From: Hymenobacter sp. PAMC 26628
Lineage (GTDB): Bacteria; Bacteroidota; Bacteroidia; Cytophagales; Hymenobacteraceae
Length of the DNA stretch: 64,000 nt
Direction: 5' to 3'
NCBI RefSeq assembly: GCF_001562275.1
Contig: NZ_CP014304.1
Location: 496,001 to 560,000 of the forward strand
The notes beneath the pieces are model-generated. The model was not told the origin of the DNA, did no database searches, and was given only the letters and a program-made list of their open reading frames with translations. A program made the translations under genes and the position numbers. Shown here piece by piece: positions 42,062 to 50,873 of this stretch (positions are counted from its first letter, which is position 1; every line of letters starts with the position of its first letter).

Positions 42062-43537
42062 CTAGCCGCGGGCCCGGATGGGGCGAGTGGGCTTGCGCGG
42101 GGCCGCGCGCTTCACGGTCACGGGCAAGGGGGCCCCGGGCAACTTGGTCTGGAGCGCCACCCACTCGTGGATGTTCTTCAGGGCTTCGGGCGAAAACGTG
42201 GGTTGCTGTGCCCCGTCTACCACCGTCCACTGGTCGGTGGGGGCCTCAAAGAGGTGGTTTACACCGGCCAAGCGCTGGGCCGTGGCTGGGTTGTGGGCGC
42301 GGTTCAGGGCTTTTTGCAAAGGCGTCATGTTTTGGCGCACCGATACTTGCAGGTCCTCCGTGCCGTTGAGCAGCAGCACCGGGCACTGCACCTGGGCCAG
42401 GCGGGTTTGCGGGTCGAAATCGAAAAAGTAACGCGACCAGGGCGAGGTGAGCTGCGCCGCCCGGGCCCGGGCCATGTTCGCGTCGAGGCCCGTGTTGGCG
42501 CTGCTGAGCAGGGCCGTGACCTTGGCGCGGGCCGTGGCGTTGTTGGCCGTTTGGCGCACCAGCACCACGGTGCGGGCAAAGGCGTCCTGGGCGGCTTTCA
42601 CCTGCGACGGGTCGGCGCCGATCAGGCGCATGATTTCACTTTGCTGGCGCAGCAGCACGTCGTAGCCCGATTCGCCGTAGCCGGCCAGCGACACCACAAA
42701 GGCCGGCGCCCGGCCGCTGGGGGCCCCGGCGGCCAGCAAGGCCACGTTGGCGCCTTCGCCGTGCCCCAACAGGCCCACCCGCCCGCCCGATACCAAGGGC
42801 TGGGACCGCAGGCAAGCCAGGGCGGCCTGCGCGTCGGTGGCCAGGTCGGCGGTGGTGGCAGTGGCATAAATTCCCTCCGATTTGCCCACGCCGCGGTCGT
42901 CGAAGCGCAGCACGGCGATGCCGTGGCGGGTGAGGTAGTCGGCCAGCTGCCCAAACATGCGGTAGCCCGATACTTCCGCGTCGCGGCCCTGGGGCCCCAA
43001 GTCGGAGAGCAGCACCACGCCCGGGAAGGGGCCCTCGCCGGCCGGTACCGTCACGGTGCCGCTGAGGTGTTGGCGGGTGGTGGGGTTGAGAAACGCAACG
43101 TCGGACTCGCGGTAGGGCGGGGCGGCGCGCAGGCGGTTAGCGGCCTGCTTCGAGGCGGCGGCGCGCAGCAGCACCAGCGGCGCCGTCAGGCCCGGCTGCG
43201 TCCAGGTGCCGCTGAGGCTGGCCCCGTCGTTCAGCACCTTGCCCACAAAGCGACTGCCAGCCTGCTCGATACGCAGCGTGAGGTCGTCGCCCTTCACTTC
43301 CACTTCCACCGGCATGCGGCTGATGCGCTGCTGCGGGGCGTCGAGGGCCGCGTAGTAGGTACCATTGCTAAGCGGCACGATGGTGATAATGAGGGTAATC
43401 TCGCCGCCGAGTAACTTCAAGGGGCCCTTCCACTGGCCGTTGAGGGGCGCGGGGCCCGCCGCTGGGGCCCCCGCCGCGCGCACCGGCTGCCCCAGCGAAG
43501 TAAGGAGTAAGAAAGCGACAAGTATAAATTTAATCAT
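42062..43537 (-). CDS. Paralogous alpha/beta hydrolase lacking the nucleophile serine
   Basis: This 491-residue protein shares the architecture of the gene at 40615: signal peptide (FILVAFLLLTSLGQPVRAAG), beta-rich domain (LNGQWKGPLKLLGGEITLII, ASLSGTWTQPG) and hydrolase domain (VVLLSDLGPQGRDAEVSG, AVLRFDDRGVGKSEG). The elbow reads GLLGHGEGA, so glycine (Gly260) replaces the serine nucleophile, while the acid (NGTEDLQV) and histidine (VNHLFEAP) remain. The change is a single-base AGC to GGC type difference. It is the upstream gene of a tandem pair probably arising by duplication, and may be an inactive binding or regulatory partner, which is inference. Confidence 0.82.
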   Translation of the reverse strand: MIKFILVAFLLLTSLGQPVRAAGAPAAGPAPLNGQWKGPLKLLGGEITLIITIVPLSNGTYYAALDAPQQRISRMPVEVEVKGDDLTLRIEQAGSRFVGKVLNDGASLSGTWTQPGLTAPLVLLRAAASKQAANRLRAAPPYRESDVAFLNPTTRQHLSGTVTVPAGEGPFPGVVLLSDLGPQGRDAEVSGYRMFGQLADYLTRHGIAVLRFDDRGVGKSEGIYATATTADLATDAQAALACLRSQPLVSGGRVGLLGHGEGANVALLAAGAPSGRAPAFVVSLAGYGESGYDVLLRQQSEIMRLIGADPSQVKAAQDAFARTVVLVRQTANNATARAKVTALLSSANTGLDANMARARAAQLTSPWSRYFFDFDPQTRLAQVQCPVLLLNGTEDLQVSVRQNMTPLQKALNRAHNPATAQRLAGVNHLFEAPTDQWTVVDGAQQPTFSPEALKNIHEWVALQTKLPGAPLPVTVKRAAPRKPTRPIRARG

Positions 43538-43760
43538 AAAATAATTATATCGAAAGCTGCTCAGAAATGACGTTGCGAGTATTCAGGGTTTAAAAATACA
43601 AAAAATGCGTTAATGTTAAGAAATTTCTCGGCGAACGTTGCTTGGGGCTGACCGGCTAGCCGCGTGGCGGTAGCCCAGCGGCGGCGGGCTTCCTTTGCGG
43701 CGCGGGCGGAAACGGCCTGCGCCCGCAACCTTTTGCCCCCTGCCCGCTGTTAGCTTGTCT

Positions 43761-46598
43761 ATGCCCAAAAATGACGCTCTGCAAGTGGCCGCCCCCGCGG
43801 CTGACCCGATTGACCAACTCGACCCCCGCGAGTTCATCCTCATCAAAAATGCCCGGGTTCACAACCTGAAAAACCTGAGCGTGGCCCTGCCCCGCAACCA
43901 ATTCATTGTCGTCACGGGCCTCTCGGGCTCGGGCAAATCCAGCTTGGCCTTCGATACTTTGTACGCTGAGGGCCAGCGCATGTACGTGGAGAGTCTGAGC
44001 AGCTACGCCCGGCAGTTCCTGGGCCGCATGGACAAGCCCGACGTGGACTACATCCGCGGTATTTCGCCGGCCATCGCCATCGAGCAGAAGGTCAGCATCA
44101 AGAACAACCGCTCGACGGTGGGCACCAGCACCGAGATTTACGACTACCTCAAGCTGCTGTTTGCCCGGGTGGGGCGCACGTTTTCGCCCGTTAGCGGCGT
44201 GCAGGTGCAAAAGGATAACGTGGCCGACGTGGTAGATTTTTTGGGGGCCCTACCCGAGGGCACCCGGGCAATGATTTTGGCCCCGCTGCCGCCCCTGGCC
44301 CCGGGCCGTACACTTCTCAAGGAGCTGGACTTGCTGCTGCAAAAAGGCTACAGCCGCGTGGTGGTGGGCGACGAAACAGCTTTTATCGAAGACTTGCTGG
44401 CCGTGGGGGCCCCGGAGCCGAAAGGGGAGGTGTTCATCATGATTGACCGCGCCGTGCTGCACCCCGGCGACGAAGACCTATTATTTCGCCTCTCAGATTC
44501 GGTGCAGACCGCGTTTTTCGAGGGCCACGGCACCTGCCTGCTGCGCCTGGACGATGAGACGCGCACGTTCTCCGACAAGTTTGAGCTGGACGGTGTGACG
44601 TTCGAGGAGCCGAGCGTCAACTTCTTCTCCTTCAACAACCCGTACGGCGCCTGCCGCACCTGCGAGGGCTTCGGCTCGGTGCTGGGCATCGACGAGGATT
44701 TGGTGATTCCGGACAAGAGCATGACGGTGTACGAGGGCGCCATCGCGCCCTGGCGCACCGAAAAGCAGGGCGAGTGGCTGAAGCCGCTGCTGAAAAACGG
44801 CATCCGCTTCGACTTTCCCATCCACCGCCCCTACAGCGACCTGAGCGAGGCCGAGCAGCGCCTACTGTGGACCGGCAACAAGCACTTTCAGGGCCTCGAC
44901 GCCTACTTTAAATGGGTAAGTGAGCAGAGCCATAAAATCCAGTACCGGGTGCTGCAAAGCCGCTACCGGGGCCGTACCGTGTGCCCCGACTGCCGCGGTA
45001 CCCGCCTGCGCAAAGACGCGCAGTACGTGAAAATTGACGGCCGCAGCATTGCCGACGTGGTGCTGCTGCCCATCTCGGGGGCCCTGGAGTTCTTCGCTGG
45101 CATGGCCCTGAGCGCGCACGAAGCCAAAGTGGCCGAGCGCCTCGTGACGGAAATCACCAACCGCCTGGGCTACCTCAACCGCGTGGGCCTGGGATACCTC
45201 ACCCTCAACCGCTTGAGCAACACGCTGAGCGGCGGCGAGAGCCAGCGCATTTCGCTGGCCACGTCGCTGGGCTCGGCGCTGGTGGGTTCGATGTACGTGC
45301 TCGACGAGCCCAGCATCGGCCTGCACCCCAAGGACGCTGAGCAGCTGATTGGCGTGCTGCGCTCGTTGCAAGAACTCGGTAATACCGTGGTGGTGGTGGA
45401 GCACGAGGAGAAGATGATGGAGGCCGCCGACCAGATCATCGACATCGGCCCCGAGGCCGGCAGCGGCGGCGGCCACCTCATGTTCCAGGGCACGTACCCC
45501 GAGCTGCTGCGCGACACGGCCACTTACACCGGCAAGTACCTCAGCGGGGCCCTGGCGGTGCACGTGCCCGCCGTGCGCCGCCCCTGGCGCAACGCCCTGG
45601 AGCTGACCGGGGCCCGCGAAAACAACCTCAAGAACGTAAGCGTGAAAGTGCCGCTCGGCGTGATGACCGTCGTTACGGGCGTGTCGGGCTCGGGCAAGTC
45701 CACGCTCATCAAGCGCATCCTGGCCCCGGCCCTGATGAAGCAGCTGGGCGGCGGCGCGGGCGAAAGCACTGGCAAGTTCGACAAGCTGACCGGCGTGCAG
45801 GGCCAGGTATCGCACGTCGAGTTCGTGGACCAAAACCCCATCGGCAAGTCGTCGCGCTCCAACCCCGTCACCTACGTGAAGGCCTACGACGCCATCCGCA
45901 CGCTGTTTTCGGAGCAGCCGCTGGCCAAGGCGCGGGGCTTCAAGCCGTCGCACTTCTCGTTCAACGTCGACGGGGGCCGCTGCGAGGTGTGCCAGGGCGA
46001 GGGCCAGGTGAAGATTGAGATGCAGTTCATGGCCGACATCTACCTGACCTGCGAAAGCTGCGGCGGCCGCAAGTTCAAGCAGGACGTGCTGGACGTGAAA
46101 TTTCAGGACAAAGGCATCGACGAAGTGCTGGAGCTGACCGTGGCCGACGCCGTGCAGTTCTTCAAAAGCCAGCCCAAAGTGGCCGAGCGCCTTCAGCCAC
46201 TGGAGGACGTGGGCCTGGGCTACATCCGCCTCGGGCAGTCGGCCAACACGCTGAGCGGCGGCGAGGCCCAGCGCGTGAAGCTGGCCTCGTTCCTCACCAA
46301 AGGCGCTACGTTGCAGCAGGATAAGATCCTGTTCATCTTCGACGAGCCCAGCACCGGCCTGCACTTCCACGACATTGCCAAGCTACTGGGGGCCCTGAAT
46401 GCGCTGATTGAGCAGGGCAACTCGGTGCTCATCATCGAGCACAACGTGGACATCATCAAGTGCGCCGACTGGCTGATTGATTTGGGCCCCGAAGGCGGCC
46501 TCAACGGCGGCCACCTGCTCTTCGAAGGTACGCCCGAGGAACTGGTGAAGCTGAAGGACACAAACCACACGGCCCGCTTCCTGGCCGACAAAGTATAG
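43761..46598 (+). CDS. uvrA: UvrABC excinuclease subunit A
   Basis: This 945-residue damage-recognition ATPase has two ABC ATPase modules with Walker A motifs GLSGSGKSSLAFD and GVSGSGKSTLIKR and signatures NTLSGGESQRISLA and NTLSGGEAQRVKLA. The zinc-binding CXXC pairs (CRTCEGFG, CPDCRGTRL, CEVCQGEGQ with CESCGG) and the UvrA DNA-binding insertion are present. The start is ATG 43761; the frame continues upstream into a low-complexity Arg/Pro stretch without conservation. The plus-strand DUF2251 gene follows six bases after the stop and may be co-transcribed. A long spurious open frame lies on its complementary strand. Confidence 0.95.
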   Translation: MPKNDALQVAAPAADPIDQLDPREFILIKNARVHNLKNLSVALPRNQFIVVTGLSGSGKSSLAFDTLYAEGQRMYVESLSSYARQFLGRMDKPDVDYIRGISPAIAIEQKVSIKNNRSTVGTSTEIYDYLKLLFARVGRTFSPVSGVQVQKDNVADVVDFLGALPEGTRAMILAPLPPLAPGRTLLKELDLLLQKGYSRVVVGDETAFIEDLLAVGAPEPKGEVFIMIDRAVLHPGDEDLLFRLSDSVQTAFFEGHGTCLLRLDDETRTFSDKFELDGVTFEEPSVNFFSFNNPYGACRTCEGFGSVLGIDEDLVIPDKSMTVYEGAIAPWRTEKQGEWLKPLLKNGIRFDFPIHRPYSDLSEAEQRLLWTGNKHFQGLDAYFKWVSEQSHKIQYRVLQSRYRGRTVCPDCRGTRLRKDAQYVKIDGRSIADVVLLPISGALEFFAGMALSAHEAKVAERLVTEITNRLGYLNRVGLGYLTLNRLSNTLSGGESQRISLATSLGSALVGSMYVLDEPSIGLHPKDAEQLIGVLRSLQELGNTVVVVEHEEKMMEAADQIIDIGPEAGSGGGHLMFQGTYPELLRDTATYTGKYLSGALAVHVPAVRRPWRNALELTGARENNLKNVSVKVPLGVMTVVTGVSGSGKSTLIKRILAPALMKQLGGGAGESTGKFDKLTGVQGQVSHVEFVDQNPIGKSSRSNPVTYVKAYDAIRTLFSEQPLAKARGFKPSHFSFNVDGGRCEVCQGEGQVKIEMQFMADIYLTCESCGGRKFKQDVLDVKFQDKGIDEVLELTVADAVQFFKSQPKVAERLQPLEDVGLGYIRLGQSANTLSGGEAQRVKLASFLTKGATLQQDKILFIFDEPSTGLHFHDIAKLLGALNALIEQGNSVLIIEHNVDIIKCADWLIDLGPEGGLNGGHLLFEGTPEELVKLKDTNHTARFLADKV

Positions 46599-46604
46599 GG
46601 CCCC

Positions 46605-47003
46605 ATGCAGCTCGGCACCGAAGCCACCGTGGCGGTGGGCACCCCCGATACGGTGCTGGTGAGCACCGCCGCGGCCGGCACGGCGCAGGTGGTTTTTGAA
46701 GACGACGGCACCACCGGCTACTTCTACGCCGTGGCGCCGGGGCCCGAAACGACCATGCTCGACGCGCTGCACGTGTACGACGTGGCCGATGTGGCCGACC
46801 GGCATATCCCCGTGGCGGTGCAGCTGTTCTGGACGGTGGGGGAAACGGGGGCCGCGCTCGTCATCAACGGCCACTGCCACGCCCTGTACGACTTCCAGCG
46901 CCGGGCCGGGTTCTGCCGCAACGCCTTCCCGCCGGCGCCCCATGGCCAGGTGCCCAAGCGCGAGCTAACCGACGAGTTGGTAGAGCAGTACTTCGGGGCC
47001 TGA
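46605..47003 (+). CDS. DUF2251 domain protein
   Basis: This 132-residue protein has the DUF2251 pattern: QVVFEDDGTTGYFYAVAPG, MLDALHVYDVADV, VAVQLFWTVGETGAALVING, and a cysteine in RRAGFCRNAFPPAP. Homologs are small cytosolic proteins of unknown function in diverse bacteria. It starts 6 bases after the uvrA stop codon, so it is probably translated from the uvrA mRNA, but a direct link to DNA repair is not shown. Confidence 0.75.
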   Translation: MQLGTEATVAVGTPDTVLVSTAAAGTAQVVFEDDGTTGYFYAVAPGPETTMLDALHVYDVADVADRHIPVAVQLFWTVGETGAALVINGHCHALYDFQRRAGFCRNAFPPAPHGQVPKRELTDELVEQYFGA

Positions 47004-47008
47004 GCCCG

Positions 47009-47443
47009 CTACTGGCCGCGCCGGCGCATTTCCTGCCGCCGCATGGGCATCTTGTCCACCGTGCCGAACAGGTCGTCGGGCGCCAGGGGCGTGGCGCTGG
47101 TGCGCTTGGCCCCGCCGTCTTTGCCCACCAGCACTACGCCAAACGCGGGCGGCCGCAGGCCCAGGCGCTGCGCCAGCTGGTGGTCGGTGGGGCTCAGCTG
47201 GTCGTAAAACACATCCAGTACCCGAAGGTCGCGCGCTTGCAGCTGGTCGGCGGCTGCGGCCAGCAGGGCTTTTTGGCGCTTGAAGTCGGGGTGCTCGGCG
47301 CTGGGGGCCCCCACCAGCAGGAAGCGGCGTTGGTCGCGGCCGGCGCGCAGGGCCTGTTGCAACGGCGTCGCGTTGGGCGTTTGGGCCGCCGCCCAGGGCA
47401 GGGGCCCCAGGAGCGCGGCCAGGAGGAAACAGAAATATTTCAC
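47009..47443 (-). CDS. DUF4174 domain exported protein
   Basis: This 144-residue protein has a signal peptide (MKYFCFLLAALLGPLPWAAAQ) and the DUF4174 core: RRFLLVGAPSAEHPDFKRQK, QLQARDLRVLDVF, FGVVLVGKDGGAKRTS and the C-terminal DKMPMRRQEMRRRG. The fold is thioredoxin-like without a CXXC motif. Function is unknown. It is convergent with the DUF2251 gene (5 bases between stops) and divergent from the membrane protein at 47662. Confidence 0.82.
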   Translation of the reverse strand: MKYFCFLLAALLGPLPWAAAQTPNATPLQQALRAGRDQRRFLLVGAPSAEHPDFKRQKALLAAAADQLQARDLRVLDVFYDQLSPTDHQLAQRLGLRPPAFGVVLVGKDGGAKRTSATPLAPDDLFGTVDKMPMRRQEMRRRGQ

Positions 47444-47661
47444 GATGAGTTGTTTTTTTAAAAAGACCCGTTAACCTTGTGGCCCCATAGGGCAACGCAA
47501 AGCCAACAAAAGTCGCCGGCTTTGGCGGTTAGTGGCTGGGTTCGCCGGTGGAAAGCTGCTGCTGGGCGAGCAGGCCCCGGAGCTGGTCGATTGGGTGGGC
47601 GTCCAATCAAACTAGGGTTGCTGCTTTGTTCGTAACTGTTCCCCTCATCGCCTTCGCAGCA

Positions 47662-48567
47662 ATGTCCTCCGCCCATTCCCACCCGCCCGACCACTACGCA
47701 ACTCCCGAACGTTCGGCCACCGGCCGCGCGTGGCGCTGGCTGGCGGCGGCGGCCATTTTCGGCAACATTTTCCTCAATTACTACTCCAACACCCACCCGC
47801 TGAACGGGCAGACCATGGGTGCCGTGTCGGCCAAGTACCCGACGCTGCTGACGCCGGCGGGCTACGCGTTCAGCATTTGGGGCGTGATTTTCCTGGGCCT
47901 GACCATTTATGCGGTGTGGCAACTGCTGCCCGCCCAGCGCCTGCTCTCGCTGCCCGATGCGCTGGCTAAGCCCTTGGCCCTGGCCAACGTGGCCACCGGC
48001 GCGTGGGTGGTGCTGTTTGCCTACGAGCTGATTTTGCCCAGCGTGGGCGTGATGCTGGTTATTCTGGGCACGCTCGTGGCGGCCTACGGGCGGGCCCGGC
48101 GGCGGGTGCTGGCCCAGGCGGCCCCGGCCTGGGCCAGCCTGCCAGTGGCCTTGTACCTGGGCTGGATTTCGGTGGCCTCGGTCATCAACATTACCATTGG
48201 GTTCCGGCAATTGGGGTGGCAGCCCGTGCAAGGCGGTGCCATTGTGCTGGCGCTAAGTCTGCTAGTGGTGGTGGTGGCCCTAGCGCTCCTCATCAGCCGG
48301 GTATTTCAAGAAGTGGCGTTTCCATTGGTCATTGCCTGGGCCCTGGTGGCCATTTGGGTGGTGCGGCTGCGCGAAGTGCCCGAACTGGGATGGGCCGCAC
48401 TGGCTGGGGCGGCCGTGGCGGCTATCGGCGGCTTCGCACTGTCGCGGGTGGGCCGCCACCGGCAGCCGTGGGAAATTGCCACGGCCGCCGCCGAAGCCGA
48501 AAACGCCGCCCTGGCCCGCCGCCGGGCCGCGGCTGAGCCAGCGCCGCCCACCCAAAAGCCCGCATAG
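47662..48567 (+). CDS. Multi-pass membrane protein, TspO/MBR-related
   Basis: This 301-residue protein has about nine or ten hydrophobic segments, among them ALANVATGAWVVLFAYELIL and VALYLGWISVASVINITIGF, and a region TPAGYAFSIWGVIFLGLTIY seen in the tryptophan-rich sensory/TspO-like family. The family binds tetrapyrroles or lipids; whether this long form does is unknown. The ATG at 47662 is used because the preceding 38 in-frame residues are weak. Note the leading His-rich segment SSAHSHPPDHY. It is followed by the tpiA promoter. Confidence 0.55.
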   Translation: MSSAHSHPPDHYATPERSATGRAWRWLAAAAIFGNIFLNYYSNTHPLNGQTMGAVSAKYPTLLTPAGYAFSIWGVIFLGLTIYAVWQLLPAQRLLSLPDALAKPLALANVATGAWVVLFAYELILPSVGVMLVILGTLVAAYGRARRRVLAQAAPAWASLPVALYLGWISVASVINITIGFRQLGWQPVQGGAIVLALSLLVVVVALALLISRVFQEVAFPLVIAWALVAIWVVRLREVPELGWAALAGAAVAAIGGFALSRVGRHRQPWEIATAAAEAENAALARRRAAAEPAPPTQKPA

Positions 48568-48578
48568 CGCGCGCCGCG

Positions 48579-48586
48579 TAGCTTTG
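48579..48586 (+). promoter_or_regulatory. -7 element for tpiA
   Basis: TAGCTTTG matches TAnnTTTG and lies 25 bases before the tpiA ATG. No clear -33 TTTG is seen. Confidence 0.5.
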
Positions 48587-48611
48587 CGGGGTCTCACCCC
48601 TACTTTGTGCT

Positions 48612-49373
48612 ATGCGCCAAAACTTCGTTGCCGGCAACTGGAAAATGAACCTTGCCTACCCAGGGGCTCTCGCGCTGATTTCAGAAATTGTTGACCAGCT
48701 GGGCGCTGCCACGCCCACCGACCCGGTGGTGGTGGTGTGCCCCCCGTTTCCATTTTTGGCTGGGGTAGGCGAAAAATTGCCCAAAGGCGGCACCGTGCAC
48801 CTGGGGGCCCAAAACTGCCACCAGAAAGAAAGCGGCGCCTTCACCGGCGAAGTGGCCGCCCCGATGCTGGCCTCGGTGGGCTGCGAATACGTGATTTTGG
48901 GCCATTCGGAGCGACGCCAGCAATTCCGCGAAGACGACGTGCTGCTGGGCCAGAAGCTGAAGGCCGCCCTGGCTGCCGGCCTCAAGCCCATTTTCTGCGT
49001 CGGCGAGTCGCTCGAAACCCGCGAGTCCGATGAAACCTTTGACTTCATCGCCAAGCAGTTGAAGGACGGCTTGTTTCACCTTAGCAACGAGGAATTTGCC
49101 CAGATTGTCATCGCCTACGAGCCCGTGTGGGCCATCGGCACTGGCAAAACCGCCACCAGCGCTCAGGCGCAGGAAGTGCACGCCTTCATCCGCGAGCAAG
49201 TGGCCCGCGCCTACACCGGCGCCGCCGCCGCCGACGTGTCCATCCTCTACGGCGGCTCGGCCAACGCCCAGAACGCCCGCGAGCTGTTCAGCCAGCCCGA
49301 CGTGGACGGCGGCCTCATCGGCGGCGCTTCGCTGAAGGCGGCCGATTTTGTGACCATCGTTCGGTCGTTTTAA
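48612..49373 (+). CDS. tpiA: Triosephosphate isomerase
   Basis: This 253-residue TIM-barrel enzyme interconverts dihydroxyacetone phosphate and glyceraldehyde-3-phosphate. The catalytic Lys is in VAGNWKMN, the His in ILGHSERR, the Glu in AYEPVWAIGTGKT, and the phosphate loops GGSANAQN and GGASLKAADF are intact. Length is canonical. In Bacteroidota tpiA is often near prmA, as here (about 3 kb away). A REP-like palindrome follows the stop codon. Confidence 0.96.
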   Translation: MRQNFVAGNWKMNLAYPGALALISEIVDQLGAATPTDPVVVVCPPFPFLAGVGEKLPKGGTVHLGAQNCHQKESGAFTGEVAAPMLASVGCEYVILGHSERRQQFREDDVLLGQKLKAALAAGLKPIFCVGESLETRESDETFDFIAKQLKDGLFHLSNEEFAQIVIAYEPVWAIGTGKTATSAQAQEVHAFIREQVARAYTGAAAADVSILYGGSANAQNARELFSQPDVDGGLIGGASLKAADFVTIVRSF

Positions 49374-49390
49374 GAACCTATCACAATAGG

Positions 49391-49491
49391 GTGTCATGCC
49401 AAGCCTGTCGAAGCACCTCTCCCGCGTTACTAACTCAATCAGCAGGATTACTTGTATGGTAGAGATGCTTCGACAGGCTTAGCATGACCGT
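49391..49491. repeat. REP-like palindromic repeat (copy D)
   Basis: Left arm about 49392-49423 (TGTCATGCCAAGCCTGTC, GAAGCACCTCTCCC) and right arm about 49458-49491 (GGTAGAGATGCTTCGACAGG, CTTAGCATGACCG). It lies between tpiA and the DUF6150 gene. Confidence 0.78.
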
Positions 49492-49588
49492 TTTCCTGTT
49501 TTCTGTTCGGATAATCTCTAGGCACTAGGGCCCGCTTTTTGCTTTGGGGCCCCCGTAGCTTTTTCGTGCTTTAACCCCTTGCCTGCCC

Positions 49589-49996
49589 GTGTTTTTCTCC
49601 TTTCTCTGCGCGGCGCTGCTGGCGCTGGGGGCCCCGCTCATGGCCACGCCGGGCGCCGGGGCCCCTAAGCTAGAAACCCGCCGGCCGGCCTCCGCGGCCC
49701 GGCACGGCTCCGTCGACCCGTGCAAGGTGTACGGCTCCATCTACCTCGAAACCGACCCGACGCGGCGCAACGGCTGCTTCGGCATCGTGTACGTGGAGCC
49801 TGACCAGGCCTTTGCCGATTTGCTGGTGTTCAAGGAAGAAAACAAGCTCTTTGCCGATAAGGCCGGGCTCTGGGCCGAAGCCCCCAACCGTGACTTCGCC
49901 GACTATGTGCTGTTCGTGACGCCCACCCGCGGCTTGGCTGATTTCACGATTCACTACACGCCGGTGCGCTCCTTCGCAGGCTGCAAAACGCAGTAA
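49589..49996 (+). CDS. DUF6150 family small exported protein
   Basis: This 135-residue protein has a hydrophobic N-terminal export signal (MFFSFLCAALLALGAPLMATP) and a compact repeated-motif domain: CKVYGSIYLETDP, FADLLVFKEENKLFADKAGL, FADYVLFVTPTRGLADF and a final SFAGC. The repeated xxFADxx elements resemble the DUF6150 domain of Bacteroidota. Two or three conserved cysteines may pair in the periplasm. The start is GTG. Function unknown; a terminator follows. Confidence 0.72.
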   Translation: MFFSFLCAALLALGAPLMATPGAGAPKLETRRPASAARHGSVDPCKVYGSIYLETDPTRRNGCFGIVYVEPDQAFADLLVFKEENKLFADKAGLWAEAPNRDFADYVLFVTPTRGLADFTIHYTPVRSFAGCKTQ

Positions 49997-50026
49997 GCAA
50001 GCAGGTTAAAAATGTAAGCCGTTAGC

Positions 50027-50055
50027 AAGCCGCTTCCTTTGGGAGGCGGCTTTTT
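50027..50055 (+). terminator. Terminator after the DUF6150 gene
   Basis: An 11-bp stem with one wobble and a 3-base loop followed by a run of T residues. Confidence 0.8.
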
Positions 50056-50111
50056 TTGTGGCAGGATACTGCGGGGCCCCAGGGCGCCCGAACGGCCGTA
50101 TTTTGCCGCCG

Positions 50112-50873
50112 ATGGAATTAGAACTACGCCACCTCTCCAAATCCTTTGGGCCCAAAACCGTGCTGCGCGACGTCAGCCTGACGGCCCGCACTGGCTACTG
50201 CGTGGGCGTGCTGGGCCGCAACGGCGCCGGCAAAAGCACACTCTTCAACCTGCTTACCAACGTACTGCTGCCCAGCCAGGGCCAGATTATTATCGATGGC
50301 GCGGGGCTGGGCGAAACCTTCCCCGTGGCCGTGAAGCACCGCATGGGGGCCCTCGTCAACCAAGGCTATTTGGTGGAAGAGCTCACGGCCGAGGAGTACT
50401 TACAGTTCGTAGCCCGCATCTACGCGCTGCCCGATGCCCAGGCCCGCATTGCCAGCCTGCTGGGCCACCTGCTCGAAGACTACGACACTGTGCACCGCAA
50501 GCGCCTGAGTACGTTCTCTACCGGCATGAAGCAGCGCGTGGCCATTGCCTCGTGCCTGCTGCACCGCCCCGAGCTATTGATTCTCGACGAGCCCTTCAAC
50601 GGCCTCGACGTGTTTGCCGCCGACCGCGTGCTGGGCCTGCTGCGCAGCTACCAGCCGCAGGCCCTCACCTTCGTCTCGTCGCACAACCTGGCCCACATCG
50701 AGCAGCTGGCCACCCACTTACTAGTGATTGACGAGAGCGAAGTGAAATTCTGGGGCACGATGGAAGGGTTCGCGCACGGCGAGCGCGCCGCCCTCGGCGA
50801 TGCCCTGCTCCAGCTGCTGCACCCGGCCACCAACCAAGCCCAGGACCTAACATGGCTGACCGCGCAACGCTAG
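50112..50873 (+). CDS. ABC transporter ATP-binding protein
   Basis: This 253-residue ATPase has the Walker A GRNGAGKSTLFNLLTN, Q-loop region RMGALVNQGYLVEELTAEEY, signature-like LSTFSTGMKQRVAIASCL, Walker B LLILDEPFNGLD and H-loop TFVSSHNL. The signature STGMKQR is of the ABC-2-type (CcmA-like) exporters. It overlaps the next gene by 22 bases, so the two are translationally coupled and form one transporter. The ATG at 50112 is preferred because the family N-terminus MELELRHLSKSFG begins there. Confidence 0.9.
   Translation: MELELRHLSKSFGPKTVLRDVSLTARTGYCVGVLGRNGAGKSTLFNLLTNVLLPSQGQIIIDGAGLGETFPVAVKHRMGALVNQGYLVEELTAEEYLQFVARIYALPDAQARIASLLGHLLEDYDTVHRKRLSTFSTGMKQRVAIASCLLHRPELLILDEPFNGLDVFAADRVLGLLRSYQPQALTFVSSHNLAHIEQLATHLLVIDESEVKFWGTMEGFAHGERAALGDALLQLLHPATNQAQDLTWLTAQR

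Noticed and set aside
41882..43414. 510-codon plus-strand frame opposite the hydrolase pair
   Set aside because: Spans two real minus-strand genes and their gap, with composition typical of antisense frames in high-GC DNA.
44862..46370. Long open frame (502 codons) on the minus strand opposite uvrA
   Set aside because: uvrA is certain on the plus strand; the opposite frame is His/Ala/Gly-rich and has no domain. It is a GC-rich antisense shadow.
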